A DNA stretch of 64,000 nt from Neorhizobium petrolearium (GCF_017873175.1 NZ_JAGGJW010000003.1:1-64000), one strand, 5' to 3'; numbered from the stretch's first letter, positions 10,193 to 20,286 are shown. A program made the numbers and translations. The notes: a model not told the origin generated them from the letters alone.

Positions 10193-12037
10193 TCACTTCC
10201 CAGCGGTTTTGGACCACCAGATATCGGGAAAGCCGATGCCGTATTCCGGCAGCTTTTCCGGATGCGTTATGCGGTCCCAATAGGCAATCTTCGCCTCACC
10301 GGAGTAAAAGAGCGGAATGACATAGTGGTTGGCCAGGAGTACCCGGTCCATCGCCTTGACGGCGGCAACCTGTTCTTCCCGATCGGTCGTGAAGACGATC
10401 TTGCGGATCAACGCGTCGATCGCCGGATCGGCAATGCCCGCATAATTGCGCGAGCCCTGACGATCCACTGATTCAGAACCCCAATATTCCGACTGTTCAT
10501 TGCCGGGATTCATGGTCTGCGCCCAAATGCCCCATATCATGTCGTAGTCGAAGCTCCTGACGCGATTGATATATTGCGAGGCATCGACCGTGCGGATGCG
10601 GGCCTCGACACCAATCTTCTTCAGGCTGGCTACGTACGGGTTGACGGATCGCTCGAACGACGGGCTGTTGAGCAGTATCTCGAAGCTCATCGGTCGGCCG
10701 GTCTTCACATTGACCATGCGATTGCCCTTCAGTTCCCAGCCGGCCTCCTTGAATAGGTTGACGGCGGTGCGGAGGTTGTCGCGCACCTTGTTCGGATCGC
10801 CGCCGACGGGATTGGTATAGGGCGTGGTGAAGACTTCCGGCGGAACCTTGTCTTTCAGCTCCTGCAGGATCGCCAGTTCGCGGCCTTGTGGCAGACCCGA
10901 GGAGGCGAGTTCGGTGCCCCAGAAGAAGCTATCGACGCGTTTCAGGCCACCATAAGCGAGGTTTTTATTCATATCCTCGAAGTCGAAGGCGTAATTCAGC
11001 GCTTCGCGTACCCGCTCGTCCTTGAAGATTTCGCGGCGCATGTTCGGCACCATCGCCTGCATGACGCCAGTGGCCTTGAAAGGATTGGTCAGCGCCTCCT
11101 TCGTGACCCGTCCGTCCTTCACCGCGTCGAAATCATAACGGGTCGCCCAGCGGCTCGAACTGTTCTCCTGGCGGTAATCGATCGTGCCGGCGCGGAAGGC
11201 TTCGAATTCCACGTCGGCGTCGGCGAAATAGGTGTAGCTGACCGTCCGGAAATTGTACTGGCCGATATTGATCGGCAGGTTCTTGCCCCAGTAATCATCC
11301 CGCAACTCATAGCGGATGGTCGAGCCGGGCTGGACCGATGCAATCTTGTAAGGCCCCGATCCCATCGGCGGCTCGAGCGTGGTGCGGGAAATATCGCGCT
11401 GCTTGCCCTGCGCATCCTTGCCCTCCCACCAGTGCTTCGGCAAAACCGGAAAATCGCCGACGATGGAGGGCAGTTCGCGGTTGTTCTTTTCGTCGAAACG
11501 GAAGGTCACCTCGCGCTCGCCGGTCTTTTCCACGCCGGTGACGTGGCGGTAATAGCCGGAATAAAAGGCACTATGCTCCTTCAGCTTCTCCATGCTGAAG
11601 ATCACGTCTTCGGGCGTGACCGGCTGGCCATCCGCCCATTTCGCCTCCTGCCTCAGCCGGAAGGTGACCGAAGACATGTCGTCCGGATAGGACACAGCCT
11701 CGGCCAGAAGACCATAGGTACCGAAAACCTCGTCCTCTGACCGCTTCATGAGCGTGTCGTAAATTATGCCGGCGCCCGCAGCCACTGTGCCACGGTCGAT
11801 CACGGGATTGAGGTTGTCGAAAGTGCCTTCATCGCCGAGGCGCAATTCGCCGGCCTTCGGCGCATTCGCGTCGACATAGGGGAGTTGCTTAAAGTCTTCC
11901 GGCAGTTCCAGGTCGCCGATGACAGCCATGCCGTGACGCCATTTCGGTTCCTGGGCCGCCGTTGCCGATGCCGATGCCACAAGAACAGTCGTCGCGAGAA
12001 CGACTGCAAAACCCATCTTCAGCCGGGCGAAGATCAT
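10193..12037 (-). CDS. yejA: Periplasmic oligopeptide-binding protein of the Yej importer
   Basis: From MIFARLKMGF the protein has 614 residues with a Sec signal peptide (cleavage likely after the ATAAQ region, about residue 28). It has the SBP_bac_5 fold signatures: DANAPKAGELRLGDEGTFDN, the LRQEAKWADGQPVTPEDV segment and a C-terminal VIPLFYSGEAKIAYWD stretch. The size and the PKWRHGMAVIGD start fit YejA. An AGGGG-type ribosome site (AAGGGGTT) precedes this start, so I prefer it to the open frame that extends to 12181. It is first in the yejABEF-ghrA unit and divergent from mepA. Confidence 0.92.
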   Translation of the reverse strand: MIFARLKMGFAVVLATTVLVASASATAAQEPKWRHGMAVIGDLELPEDFKQLPYVDANAPKAGELRLGDEGTFDNLNPVIDRGTVAAGAGIIYDTLMKRSEDEVFGTYGLLAEAVSYPDDMSSVTFRLRQEAKWADGQPVTPEDVIFSMEKLKEHSAFYSGYYRHVTGVEKTGEREVTFRFDEKNNRELPSIVGDFPVLPKHWWEGKDAQGKQRDISRTTLEPPMGSGPYKIASVQPGSTIRYELRDDYWGKNLPINIGQYNFRTVSYTYFADADVEFEAFRAGTIDYRQENSSSRWATRYDFDAVKDGRVTKEALTNPFKATGVMQAMVPNMRREIFKDERVREALNYAFDFEDMNKNLAYGGLKRVDSFFWGTELASSGLPQGRELAILQELKDKVPPEVFTTPYTNPVGGDPNKVRDNLRTAVNLFKEAGWELKGNRMVNVKTGRPMSFEILLNSPSFERSVNPYVASLKKIGVEARIRTVDASQYINRVRSFDYDMIWGIWAQTMNPGNEQSEYWGSESVDRQGSRNYAGIADPAIDALIRKIVFTTDREEQVAAVKAMDRVLLANHYVIPLFYSGEAKIAYWDRITHPEKLPEYGIGFPDIWWSKTAGK

Positions 12038-12234
12038 CCATAACCCCTTATTGGTTTGTTTGTTGCCGTGAAGCATAGGGCAAAAGCAGGCAAAAAACAG
12101 GAGTTGACCACTCACAACCGTTTTATCCGCCAGGGAAATCGCGTGAAATTGCCGCTTCCGGCTTGATCTCCATTTCACCAAAATCTTGTTTCACGGTAGA
12201 TTCAAAGCCATCGGGTGATTTGCGGCGGACGGGC
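12038..12234. promoter_or_regulatory. Divergent promoter region yejA / mepA
   Basis: About 200 bp separate two oppositely oriented genes, so promoters for both must lie here or inside the alternative upstream frames. I see no clear operator palindrome. The region is richer in A+T than its surroundings near 12040-12110. Confidence 0.4.
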
Positions 12235-13290
12235 ATGACTTTGATTTCGAGGACAATTTTGCGGCTGACCATGGCCGCTTTCCTTTGCGGTACATTCACG
12301 GGGGCCACGATGGCTCAGGAAGCGACACCGGCAAAGCAGCTTTTCGGCGCCGCGAAGCTTCCAAGCGCCGCCGACGCCGAGCCGCTCGGTTTCTACGCCA
12401 AGGGCTGCATGTCCGGCGCAGTTGCGCTGCCCACCGACGGCCCGACCTGGCAGGCGATGCGCCTTTCGCGCAACCGCCGCTGGGGCAATCCGGAAATGAT
12501 CGCGCTTCTGGAGCAATTCTCCCGCGATGCCGCTAAGCTCGGCTGGGGATCGGGCATCCTCGTCGGCGACATTTCGCAGCCCCGCGGCGGCCCCATGCTT
12601 TCCGGCCATTCCTCGCACCAAATCGGCCTCGATGCGGATGTCTGGTTCACCCCTAAGCCGGCGCAGCCGCTTTCGCCGCAGGAGCGCGAAAGCATGCCCT
12701 TCACCTCCATGCTCGACAAGAGCAAGTTCCTCACCGTCGATCCGAAGAAATGGACGAACACTCATGCGCGGGTGATCATGCAGGCGGCTAGCTATCCGCA
12801 GGTGGAACGCGTCTTCGTCAACCCGGCGATCAAGAAGAAGCTCTGCGAGACCTGGACCGGCGATCGGAGCCTGCTTGGCAAGGTGCGGCCGATCTACGGC
12901 CACGACGAACATTTCCACATCCGTATCTCCTGCCCGCCGGGTTCCGCGAGCTGCCGGAAGCAGGCTGCGGTGCCGAAGGACGACGACTGCAACAGCAAGG
13001 CGTTTGCCTGGTGGTTCACCAAGGAGCCATGGGCGCCGCCGAAGCCTGATCCGAACAAGAAGCCCATCAAACCGCGCCCGGTCACCCTGTCCGACCTTCC
13101 GAAAGCCTGCGCGGCCGTGCTTGCCTCCTCCTCCCGTTCCGAAGACGAAGCGACCTTCGGCGGCAGCGCCATGGCCTACACCGATCGGCCGGCGGCACCC
13201 TCGCCCGTGAAAAACATCGAGGCGATTATCAACGATCCGCCCGTCGCCGCCGCCAATGTGCCGATTCCTGTGCCGCGCCCGCTACAATAA
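12235..13290 (+). CDS. mepA: Penicillin-insensitive murein DD-endopeptidase (M74)
   Basis: From MTLISRTIL the protein has 351 residues, with a signal peptide ending near ATMAQEA. It carries the peptidase M74 zinc-site motifs: SGHSSHQIGLDADVWF (His and Asp ligands) and YGHDEHFHIRI, plus paired cysteines typical of the secreted LAS-type fold. It hydrolyses D-Ala-meso-DAP cross-links in the periplasm. The C-terminal 60 residues are proline-rich and outside the catalytic fold. An upstream in-frame ATG at 12163 is less likely because it would bury the signal peptide. Confidence 0.92.
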   Translation: MTLISRTILRLTMAAFLCGTFTGATMAQEATPAKQLFGAAKLPSAADAEPLGFYAKGCMSGAVALPTDGPTWQAMRLSRNRRWGNPEMIALLEQFSRDAAKLGWGSGILVGDISQPRGGPMLSGHSSHQIGLDADVWFTPKPAQPLSPQERESMPFTSMLDKSKFLTVDPKKWTNTHARVIMQAASYPQVERVFVNPAIKKKLCETWTGDRSLLGKVRPIYGHDEHFHIRISCPPGSASCRKQAAVPKDDDCNSKAFAWWFTKEPWAPPKPDPNKKPIKPRPVTLSDLPKACAAVLASSSRSEDEATFGGSAMAYTDRPAAPSPVKNIEAIINDPPVAAANVPIPVPRPLQ

Positions 13291-13299
13291 TCATCGAAC

Positions 13300-13325
13300 G
13301 GGCCGGCGGTTGAAAGCGCCGGCCC
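13300..13325 (+). terminator. GC-rich hairpin after mepA
   Basis: There is a perfect 9-bp inverted repeat (GGGCCGGCG / CGCCGGCCC) with an 8-nt loop just downstream of the mepA stop. It is followed by CTCCTCC and not by a T-run, so it is a weak intrinsic terminator or an RNA-stabilising hairpin. Confidence 0.5.
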
Positions 13326-13408
13326 CTCCTCCACCTTCCCAAGGATGAGCTGGCGCGCTAGAACGCGTTGCAAATCGATTGAATGTCGCTTTCGGGAAGG
13401 ATACCCTC

Positions 13409-13789
13409 ATGTCGGCCACAGCCTGCATCGCACTGATCGCGCACGATCAGAAGAAGGACGACATGGCCGATTTTGCCCGCCATCATCAGGACGCGCTCGC
13501 CCGTTTCCGCATCGTCGCGACCGGCACGACGGGCGGGCGGGTCCAGGACGCCTGCCCGGAGCTTGAGGTCACCAGGCTGAAGAGCGGCCCGCTCGGCGGC
13601 GATCAGCAGATCGGCGCGATGATCGCCACCGGCGAGGTCGATATGCTGATCTTCTTCATCGATCCCTTGAGCGCGCTGCCCCATGACGTCGACGTGAAGG
13701 CGCTGACGCGACTTGCGACCGTCTACGATATACCCATGGCACTCAACCGTGCTACAGCCGAAAAACTCATCGACTTTCAGAAGGACTGA
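13409..13789 (+). CDS. mgsA: Methylglyoxal synthase
   Basis: The protein has 126 residues. It converts dihydroxyacetone phosphate to methylglyoxal and phosphate, a bypass of lower glycolysis when phosphate is scarce. The catalytic set aligns with the E. coli enzyme at a constant offset of six residues: D65 in GGDQQIG (D71), D85 in FFIDP (D91) and H92 in PHDVD (H98). The phosphate loop is TGTTGG. The ATG at 13409 sits behind GGGAAGG; a TTG ten codons upstream is less convincing. It is 8 bp ahead of glk and surely co-transcribed. Confidence 0.95.
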   Translation: MSATACIALIAHDQKKDDMADFARHHQDALARFRIVATGTTGGRVQDACPELEVTRLKSGPLGGDQQIGAMIATGEVDMLIFFIDPLSALPHDVDVKALTRLATVYDIPMALNRATAEKLIDFQKD

Positions 13790-13797
13790 GCTCCCCG

Positions 13798-14820
13798 ATG
13801 GCCGATAGCATGAAGACCGACAAACTGCCCTTTCCGATCCTGATCGGCGATATCGGAGGGACGAACGCCCGCTTTTCGATCCTGATCGACGCCTATGCCG
13901 AGCCGAAGCCCTTCCCGCATGTCCGCACCGCCGATTATGCCACGATCGATGACGCGATCCAGACGGTCGTGCTGGACAAGACTTCGGTGCAGCCGCGTTC
14001 GGCAATCCTTGCCGTTGCCGGGCCAATCGACGGTGACGAGATCGACCTGACCAATTGCGACTGGATCGTCCGCCCGAAGATGATGATCGCCAATCTCGGC
14101 TTCGAGGACGTGCTGGTCGTCAACGACTTCGAGGCGCAGGCGCTCGCGATTGCGGCACTGCCGGAGGAATATCGCGAAGCGCTAGGCCCCCATGACGAGC
14201 CGCATCTCGCCTCCCGCGTCGTGCTAGGCCCCGGAACAGGGCTCGGCGTCGCAGGCCTCGTCTACGCCCGGCACATGTGGTTTCCGGTTCCCGGCGAGGG
14301 AGGGCATGTGGATGTCGGGCCCCGTTCCGAGCGTGATTTCGAAATCTTTCCGCATCTCAGGAGGATCGAAGGCCGCGTTTCCGCCGAAGAGATATTGAGT
14401 GGACGCGGCGTCGTGAACATCTATCAAGCTGTCTGTGCGGCAGATGGGCTAGAGCCGGCGTTTTCCGATCCGGCCGACATCACGGCGCATGGCCTCAACG
14501 GCGCGAACCCGCAGGCGATCGAAACGCTTGCGCTTTTTGCCACCTATCTCGGCCGCGTGGCGGGCGACATGGCGCTCATCTTCATGGCCCGCGGCGGCGT
14601 CTATCTCGCCGGCGGCATCTCGCAGAAGATCATCCCGGCGCTGAAAGGCCCGGAATTCCGCACAGCATTCGAGGACAAGGCACCGCATACCGAGCTGATG
14701 TGCACGATCCCGACCTTCGTGGTCACCCATCCGCAGGCGGCTCTCGCCGGGCTTGCAAGCTTTGCCCGCACGCCCTCCACCTATGGGATCTCCATGGATG
14801 GCCGCCGCTGGCTACGCTGA
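13798..14820 (+). CDS. glk: Glucokinase
   Basis: This 340-residue ATP-dependent glucokinase is of the Glk (not ROK) family. It has the phosphate-1 motif [15 protein letters not shown] near residues 15-29, NDFEAQA (sugar site), [11 protein letters not shown] and the adenosine-side [10 protein letters not shown]. It phosphorylates glucose in the cytoplasm, supplying the Entner-Doudoroff route dominant in rhizobia. It is paired with mgsA, which links glucose entry with the methylglyoxal overflow bypass; that functional link is inference from gene order. Confidence 0.94.
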   Translation: MADSMKTDKLPFPILIGDIGGTNARFSILIDAYAEPKPFPHVRTADYATIDDAIQTVVLDKTSVQPRSAILAVAGPIDGDEIDLTNCDWIVRPKMMIANLGFEDVLVVNDFEAQALAIAALPEEYREALGPHDEPHLASRVVLGPGTGLGVAGLVYARHMWFPVPGEGGHVDVGPRSERDFEIFPHLRRIEGRVSAEEILSGRGVVNIYQAVCAADGLEPAFSDPADITAHGLNGANPQAIETLALFATYLGRVAGDMALIFMARGGVYLAGGISQKIIPALKGPEFRTAFEDKAPHTELMCTIPTFVVTHPQAALAGLASFARTPSTYGISMDGRRWLR

Positions 14821-14943
14821 TCCGACCATGCCGGAATGCAACAGCACACTCGAATCTGGGACCTGCCGCTTTCAAAAGCGTTCCTGAGCGTTTAATACGC
14901 CCCGCACGGATATCGCATCTTTAAAGCCGGTACGGGAAAACCT

Positions 14944-16728
14944 TTGAAAGCTGCCAAGGACAAAAGACACCATATCGACTCGGGCACAGCCGCCAGCGTT
15001 CTAAAACGCGTCATCGCTGAGAATGGCAAGGACCACGTCCGTGGCTACATCTTTGCGATTCTGTGTCTCGTGGCGATGTCGCTTTCCACCGCTTTCACCG
15101 CCTGGATCATGGAGTCGGTCGTCAACGAGGCCTTCGCCAACAAGCGAGCCGATATCGTATGGTGGATCTGCGGCTCGATTTTCCTGGCGTTTCTGCTTCG
15201 CGGCTTTGCGACTTATGGTCAGGCCGTTACTCTCTCGAAAATCGGCAACAACATCGTCGCCAGATATCAGCAGCGCATTTATAGACACCTCATGGCGCTC
15301 TCGGTCGGCTTTTTCGCCGAAAAGCGCTCGGCCCAGCTTGCAGCTCAGCTCAACCAGAATATCTCCGGCATCCGTGACGTGCTGAACCTGACGGTCACGT
15401 CCACGGCGCGCGACCTGCTAACGCTCATCGCCTTGATCGCTGTCATGGTTTCCAAGGATTGGGTTCTGTCGCTGATCGTGTTCGCCGTTGCTCCGCCGCT
15501 TCTTTATGCCCTGCGCTATGTTTCACGACGCCTTCGCGCAGCAACGCGGGAGTCGGTGGAAGTCAACAGCCAAGTGCTCGGCGCCATGCAGGAGACAATC
15601 CAGGGAATTACCGTCGTCAAGGCGTTTACCATGGAGGATGAGCTCAACCGCAAGGTCAATCGCATCATCGACACGGCGGAACGTCGCAGCAACCGCATAG
15701 CCCGGCTTTCGGAGCGCACCTCACCGTTGACCGAGACTTTTGCAGGCCTCGCTATTTCCAGCGTAGTCGCCTATGCGGCCTTCCGCTCGATCTATGACAA
15801 TATCCCGCCCGGAGCTTTCTTCGCCTTTGTCGCTGCGCTCCTGATGGCCTACGACCCGGCCCGGCGACTTGCCAAAATGCAAGTCCAGATCGAGCGCGCG
15901 GTTGTAAACGCCCGAATGATCTATGATTTGCTCGACATGCAACCGCACCAGCGGGAAAAGCCGGGCGCCGGGGATCTCGTCGTTAAGGATGCCCGCGTCG
16001 AACTGCAGGGCGTCACCTTCTCCTATGCCAATGGCGGCCCGATTCTTCAGGGTGTCGATATCGTCGCCGAGGGTGGAAAGACGACCGCGCTGGTCGGTCA
16101 ATCGGGAGCAGGCAAATCGACGATCATCAACCTCATCCCGCGCTTCTACGATCCGACGGAAGGTCGCATCCTGATCGACGGGCAGGACATCGCGGACGTC
16201 ACCAGGCAATCGCTACGCCGCCAGCTCGCCTATGTCTCGCAACAGCCCTATCTCTTCGAGGGCTCGATCCGCGACAACATCCGCTACGGTCGGCCGGATG
16301 CGACCGATCAGGAAGTCGAGGAAGCCGCGCGGCTTGCCTATGCGCATGACTTCATCCTCGCGCAGCCCATGGGCTATGAAACGCCGGTCGGCGAAAATGG
16401 CATGACGCTTTCCGGCGGCCAGCGGCAACGCCTTTCGATCGCCCGGGCACTGGTGCGCAATGCGCCGATCCTGCTTCTCGACGAGGCCACATCCGCGCTC
16501 GACAACGAATCCGAAGCGGCCGTCCAGAAAGCGCTCGACACGGCCATGCGCGGCCGCACCGTGATTGTCATCGCCCATCGTCTTTCGACCGTTGTCAAGG
16601 CCGACAAGATCATCGTCATGCATGAAGGCCGCGTCGTGGAGGAAGGCACCCACGATGTGCTTGCACAGCGCAAGGACGGTCTTTACGCTCGGCTCAACAA
16701 TTTACAATCGCCTGAAAAGCGCATCTGA
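14944..16728 (+). CDS. ABC exporter of the MsbA/LmrA type (fused TMD-NBD)
   Basis: This 594-residue half-transporter has six transmembrane helices in about residues 35-320, then a nucleotide-binding domain with Walker A GQSGAGKS, signature LSGGQRQRL, Walker [13 protein letters not shown] and an H-loop IAHRLST. MsbA-type exporters flip lipid A or other amphiphiles; the substrate here is not certain. The reading frame opens with TTG at 14944 and no nearby ATG gives a full first helix, so the start is tentative. It precedes dapB by 23 bp. Confidence 0.85.
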   Translation: MKAAKDKRHHIDSGTAASVLKRVIAENGKDHVRGYIFAILCLVAMSLSTAFTAWIMESVVNEAFANKRADIVWWICGSIFLAFLLRGFATYGQAVTLSKIGNNIVARYQQRIYRHLMALSVGFFAEKRSAQLAAQLNQNISGIRDVLNLTVTSTARDLLTLIALIAVMVSKDWVLSLIVFAVAPPLLYALRYVSRRLRAATRESVEVNSQVLGAMQETIQGITVVKAFTMEDELNRKVNRIIDTAERRSNRIARLSERTSPLTETFAGLAISSVVAYAAFRSIYDNIPPGAFFAFVAALLMAYDPARRLAKMQVQIERAVVNARMIYDLLDMQPHQREKPGAGDLVVKDARVELQGVTFSYANGGPILQGVDIVAEGGKTTALVGQSGAGKSTIINLIPRFYDPTEGRILIDGQDIADVTRQSLRRQLAYVSQQPYLFEGSIRDNIRYGRPDATDQEVEEAARLAYAHDFILAQPMGYETPVGENGMTLSGGQRQRLSIARALVRNAPILLLDEATSALDNESEAAVQKALDTAMRGRTVIVIAHRLSTVVKADKIIVMHEGRVVEEGTHDVLAQRKDGLYARLNNLQSPEKRI

Positions 16729-16751
16729 CGAAACTAGGGACGACGTCGCAC

Positions 16752-17573
16752 ATGGCCGTAAATGACATGAGACTGGTGGTGGTCGGCGCGGCGGGCCGGA
16801 TGGGCCAAGCCCTGATTCGGGTTATCCATGAAACCGAGGGCGTGACGCTGCATGCGGCGGTGGGACGCGAAGGGTCGGCTTTCATCGGCAAGGACGCCGG
16901 TGAGATCGCGGGTGTCGGCCCGCTCGGCGTGCCCGTCAGCACCGATCCGCTGCAGGCCTTTCTCGATGCCGAAGGCGTGCTCGATTTCACCACCCCGGCA
17001 ACAAGCGTCACATTCGCCGGCCTCGCCGCCCAGGCCCGTATCGTCCATATCATCGGCACGACCGGCTGCTTGATCGAGGACGAGGAGAAATTCAAGGCCG
17101 CCGCCCGTCACGCGCGCGTCGTCAAGTCCGGCAACATGAGCCTCGGGGTCAACCTGCTCGGCGTGCTTACCGAACAGGCGGCGAGAGCCCTTCCCGCAAC
17201 GGGATGGGATATCGAGGTTATGGAAATGCATCACAAGCACAAGGTCGATGCACCGTCCGGAACGGCGCTGCTGCTCGGCGAAGCGGCAGCAAAGGGGCGC
17301 GGGATCGATCTGGCAAGCCAGTCCGTCAGGGTTCGCGATGGCCATACGGGCCCACGCCCTGTCGGCACGATCGGCTTTGCGACGCTTCGCGGCGGTTCGG
17401 TCGTCGGCGACCATTCCGTCATCCTTGCCGGCGAAGGCGAACTCGTCACGCTCTCGCACAGCGCGCGCGACCGCTCCATCTTCGCGCGCGGCGCGGTTGC
17501 GGCGGCGCTCTGGGCGCGCGACAAGAAGCCCGGCTTTTATTCCATGCTCGACGTGCTCGGGCTTTCCCGCTGA
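16752..17573 (+). CDS. dapB: 4-hydroxy-tetrahydrodipicolinate reductase
   Basis: This 273-residue enzyme carries out the second committed step toward lysine and meso-diaminopimelate, in the cytoplasm. The N-terminal Rossmann motif is [10 protein letters not shown], the substrate/catalytic segment is [15 protein letters not shown] (His-His and Lys), and the C-terminal stretch [15 protein letters not shown] is family-specific. It is followed after 22 bp by gpmA, an order common in rhizobia. Confidence 0.96.
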   Translation: MAVNDMRLVVVGAAGRMGQALIRVIHETEGVTLHAAVGREGSAFIGKDAGEIAGVGPLGVPVSTDPLQAFLDAEGVLDFTTPATSVTFAGLAAQARIVHIIGTTGCLIEDEEKFKAAARHARVVKSGNMSLGVNLLGVLTEQAARALPATGWDIEVMEMHHKHKVDAPSGTALLLGEAAAKGRGIDLASQSVRVRDGHTGPRPVGTIGFATLRGGSVVGDHSVILAGEGELVTLSHSARDRSIFARGAVAAALWARDKKPGFYSMLDVLGLSR

Positions 17574-17595
17574 ACTTTCCGGAGGATTTCTTTTC

Positions 17596-18231
17596 ATGAG
17601 CGGCACCCTCGTCCTTGTCCGTCACGGCCAGAGCGACTGGAATCTCAAAAACCTGTTCACCGGCTGGCGTGACGTCGATCTCACCCCGCTCGGCATCCAG
17701 GAAGCCGAGACGGGCGGGCAGGCGCTCGCCGACACCGGCATCAAGTTCGACGTCGCCTTCACGTCGGCGCTGAAGCGCGCCCAGGAAACCTGCCGCATCG
17801 TGCTTGAAAAGGTCGGCCAGCCGAACCTCGAAACGATCCGCGACCAGGCGCTCAACGAACGCGACTACGGCGATCTTTCCGGCCTCAACAAGGATGACGC
17901 CCGCGCCAAATGGGGCGAGGAACAGGTGCATGTCTGGCGCCGCTCCTATGACGTGCCGCCGCCGGGCGGCGAGAGCCTGCGCGACACCGGCGCCCGCGTC
18001 TGGCCCTATTACATGACGGAGATCCTGCCGCGCGTACTGCGAGGTGAGACGGTTCTCGTCGCAGCACACGGCAATTCGCTGCGTGCGCTGGTAATGGTGC
18101 TCGATCGGCTCAGCAAGGAAGAGATCCTGAAGCTCAACCTCGCGACCGGCGTGCCGATGGTCTACAAGCTCAACCCCGACTCTACAGTCGCCTCCAAGCA
18201 GGTTCTCGGCGACATGTCCGGCGCGCACTGA
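17596..18231 (+). CDS. gpmA: 2,3-bisphosphoglycerate-dependent phosphoglycerate mutase
   Basis: This 211-residue histidine phosphatase-fold enzyme interconverts 3- and 2-phosphoglycerate. The phosphorylated His is H10 in [22 protein letters not shown] and the second active-site His in [11 protein letters not shown] are both present. It is shorter than the roughly 250-residue E. coli enzyme, as usual in alphaproteobacteria. The start is the ATG behind GGAGG at 17580. Confidence 0.95.
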   Translation: MSGTLVLVRHGQSDWNLKNLFTGWRDVDLTPLGIQEAETGGQALADTGIKFDVAFTSALKRAQETCRIVLEKVGQPNLETIRDQALNERDYGDLSGLNKDDARAKWGEEQVHVWRRSYDVPPPGGESLRDTGARVWPYYMTEILPRVLRGETVLVAAHGNSLRALVMVLDRLSKEEILKLNLATGVPMVYKLNPDSTVASKQVLGDMSGAH

Positions 18232-18260
18232 CATCGAGCGCCGCTTCTTCTATTCTGGAT

Positions 18261-18289
18261 GCCGGCCTTTGTTTCGTACAGGGGCCGGC
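18261..18289. terminator. Hairpin between convergent gpmA and phnF
   Basis: A 7-bp inverted repeat (GCCGGCC / GGCCGGC) with a T/G-rich loop lies in the 62-bp gap between two converging genes. There is no proper T-run, so termination efficiency is doubtful. Confidence 0.35.
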
Positions 18290-18293
18290 GTTG

Positions 18294-19034
18294 TCAATTC
18301 GCGATCGTGAACTGGACCATATCCGCCGGAAAACGGCTGACGGCATACTGCACGGGCACTCCGTCCGGATCGACGTTCAACGCCCGGGCGACAAGGATGA
18401 TGGCTCCCGGCGACAATTGCAGGTCGGCAAGGTCTGCCCCATCCGCATGGGTTGCGGTGATCTCCGTCGAAAAGCGCCAGTAATCGGAAAGGCCGAGTGC
18501 CTGAAAGGCCGCAGTGATCGAACCACTGGCCTCATAAGCCTCCTTCATTCCGGCAAAACGGCCGGCGGGGAACCAGTTGGTCGAGCGCGAGACCGGTCGC
18601 CGGTCGGCCTTTCTCAGCGTTTCCAGCCGGATGACCGGAGCACCCTCGGCAATGCGCAGGCTTGAGGCAAGAGCGGCCGGTGCCGGCTCCTCCGCCGAAC
18701 TCAGAAGCAAGCCTTCTTTTTTCCGCGCCTGATCGCCGATCCCCTCTGTGAAACGGGTACGCTGCGAGATCGGGAAATTCAAACGCTCCTTACGCTCGAT
18801 CAGCGTGCCGCGTCCCTGCATGGCACGGACGATGCCCTCCTGGGCCAGCGCCGCAAGAGCGCTCCTCACCGTATGGCGGTTTACGCCGAACTGGGCGGCC
18901 AGCACCATCTCGGGCGGCACCATCCCGGTCGCGTCGTATTCACCGTTGGCGATCGAAGCCCGGATGCGGTCGGCGATCTGCCGCCAGAGCGCCACGCCAT
19001 TCTGCCGTTGGACGTTTATCTGTCCCACATCCAT
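18294..19034 (-). CDS. phnF: GntR/HutC-family regulator of phosphonate genes
   Basis: This 246-residue protein has an N-terminal winged helix-turn-helix (PPEMVLAAQFGVNRHTVRSAL near residues 41-60) followed by a UTRA effector domain of the HutC type. PhnF proteins repress phn genes until phosphate or a phosphonate-related ligand signals need. It is transcribed away from phnG, with the presumed operator in the 83-bp gap (see 19085-19102). Confidence 0.9.
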   Translation of the reverse strand: MDVGQINVQRQNGVALWRQIADRIRASIANGEYDATGMVPPEMVLAAQFGVNRHTVRSALAALAQEGIVRAMQGRGTLIERKERLNFPISQRTRFTEGIGDQARKKEGLLLSSAEEPAPAALASSLRIAEGAPVIRLETLRKADRRPVSRSTNWFPAGRFAGMKEAYEASGSITAAFQALGLSDYWRFSTEITATHADGADLADLQLSPGAIILVARALNVDPDGVPVQYAVSRFPADMVQFTIAN

Positions 19035-19084
19035 GTCACACGCTTGTTATATCCGAGAGTTATGAATAATATGATTTGTATGGT

Positions 19085-19102
19085 TGTCTATATTAATAGA
19101 CA
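19085..19102. promoter_or_regulatory. Candidate PhnF operator
   Basis: TGTCTAT-ATTA-ATAGACA is a perfect 7-bp inverted repeat with a 4-bp centre. It lies in the phnF-phnG intergenic space, 16 bp before the phnG start codon. Size, symmetry and position fit a GntR-dimer site, and its place would let it block phnG transcription. Binding by PhnF is inference. Confidence 0.6.
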
Positions 19103-19117
19103 TTTGAGGGCTTGGCA

Positions 19118-19591
19118 ATGGACCCAGCAAAACAAATCGAGGCGAGTGAAGAAACGGCCGGACGCCGCCGCGCGGCCAGCCTCCTCGCGCGAGCAAAGAC
19201 GGTCGAACTGAATACCGCCTGGGAGGAGCTTCCGACAAAACCGGATGTGAAGCCCGTGCGCGGGCCGGAGACCGGGCTCGTCATGGTGCGCGGGCGCATT
19301 GGCGGCGGCGGAGCTCCCTTCAACCTCGGCGAGGCAACGGTGACCCGCGCAACGGTGCTGCTTGCATCCGGCACGGCGGGTCACGCGCAAGCGCTCGGCA
19401 CGGATAAGGAAAATGTGCGGCTTGCCGCCGTGTTCGACGCGCTCTGGCAGGAAGCGGAGACGCGCGCTTTTGTGGAGGCCGCTTTGCTTGCCCCCATAGA
19501 GACACGCATTGCCGCGGAGGACCGGCAAAAGGCGGAGGAGACCGCAGCAACCCGGGTCGATTTCTTCACAATGGTACGGGGGGAGGATTGA
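19118..19591 (+). CDS. phnG: C-P lyase core subunit PhnG
   Basis: The protein has 157 residues. It is part of the PhnG2H2I2J2 core that transfers the phosphonate to ribose and then breaks the C-P bond. The RGRIGGGGAPFNLGEATVTR segment is the conserved PhnG signature. ATG at 19118 follows GAGGG; a TTG two codons earlier is the alternative. The stop overlaps the phnH start (TGATG). It is first in the divergent phn operon. Confidence 0.94.
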   Translation: MDPAKQIEASEETAGRRRAASLLARAKTVELNTAWEELPTKPDVKPVRGPETGLVMVRGRIGGGGAPFNLGEATVTRATVLLASGTAGHAQALGTDKENVRLAAVFDALWQEAETRAFVEAALLAPIETRIAAEDRQKAEETAATRVDFFTMVRGED

Positions 19592-20193
19592 TGAGCATCA
19601 AGCCGCAAGCGTTTTCCGGCGGGTTCGGTGAACCGGTATTCGAATCCCAGAGCATGTTCCGTCTGCTGATGGACGGCATGGCGCGTCCGGGAACGATCCG
19701 CACCGTGAGTTCCGATGTCGGCCAGCCTGAACCTTTGGGAGGAGCGGCAGGCGCAATCGCGCTGACCCTCTGCGACCACGAGACGCCGGTCTGGCTGAGC
19801 GCGGGCCTCGCAAAATCCTCCGTCGGCGAATGGATAGTGTTCCACACTGGCGCGCCGGTTACCCGCGAGAAAGCGGAGGCCCGGTTCGCGTTCGTCGAGG
19901 CTGGCGCAACGCTCGCCTCCTTCGGCCTGTTTGCCGCCGGCACTCAGGAATATCCGGACCGTTCCACGACGCTGATGATCGAGGTCGCTGCTCTCGATGA
20001 GGGCCAGCAGCTTACACTGACCGGCCCCGGCATCCAGGATGCCACGACCACCAGGGTCAGGGGCCTTCCCGACGTTTTCCCGAGACTGTGGGCCGAGAAC
20101 CGGGCGCTCTTCCCGCGCGGCATCGACGTCATCCTGACGGCCGGCAGGACCCTGTTGTGCCTGCCGCGAACGACCAAGATCGCAGTCCAGTGA
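19591..20193 (+). CDS. phnH: C-P lyase core subunit PhnH
   Basis: This roughly 200-residue PhnH is a structural, non-catalytic member of the C-P lyase core that resembles a PLP-transferase fold without the cofactor. The start MSIKPQAFSGGFGEPVFESQ, the RLLMDGMARPG segment and the PRGIDVIL motif near the C-terminus are typical. The ATG overlaps the phnG stop by one base behind GGGAGG, which indicates translational coupling. Confidence 0.93.
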   Translation: MSIKPQAFSGGFGEPVFESQSMFRLLMDGMARPGTIRTVSSDVGQPEPLGGAAGAIALTLCDHETPVWLSAGLAKSSVGEWIVFHTGAPVTREKAEARFAFVEAGATLASFGLFAAGTQEYPDRSTTLMIEVAALDEGQQLTLTGPGIQDATTTRVRGLPDVFPRLWAENRALFPRGIDVILTAGRTLLCLPRTTKIAVQ

Positions 20194-20286
20194 ACGGGTG
20201 TCTGACTTTTCAGCCCCCGAGGCAGAGTGACCAACCCTTTCCGGCATCTAGCGGGGATGCCGGACGATGGGCAGGAGAGTGAAACC

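Noticed and set aside
13125..13140. CCTCCTCCC motif inside mepA
   Set aside because: It is within a coding Ser-rich segment and not in a hairpin loop; probably chance.
19020..19039. PHO-box-like CTGTCCC ... ATGTCAC overlapping the phnF start
   Set aside because: The two units are 13 bp apart instead of 11 and lie over the phnF start codon; a poor match.
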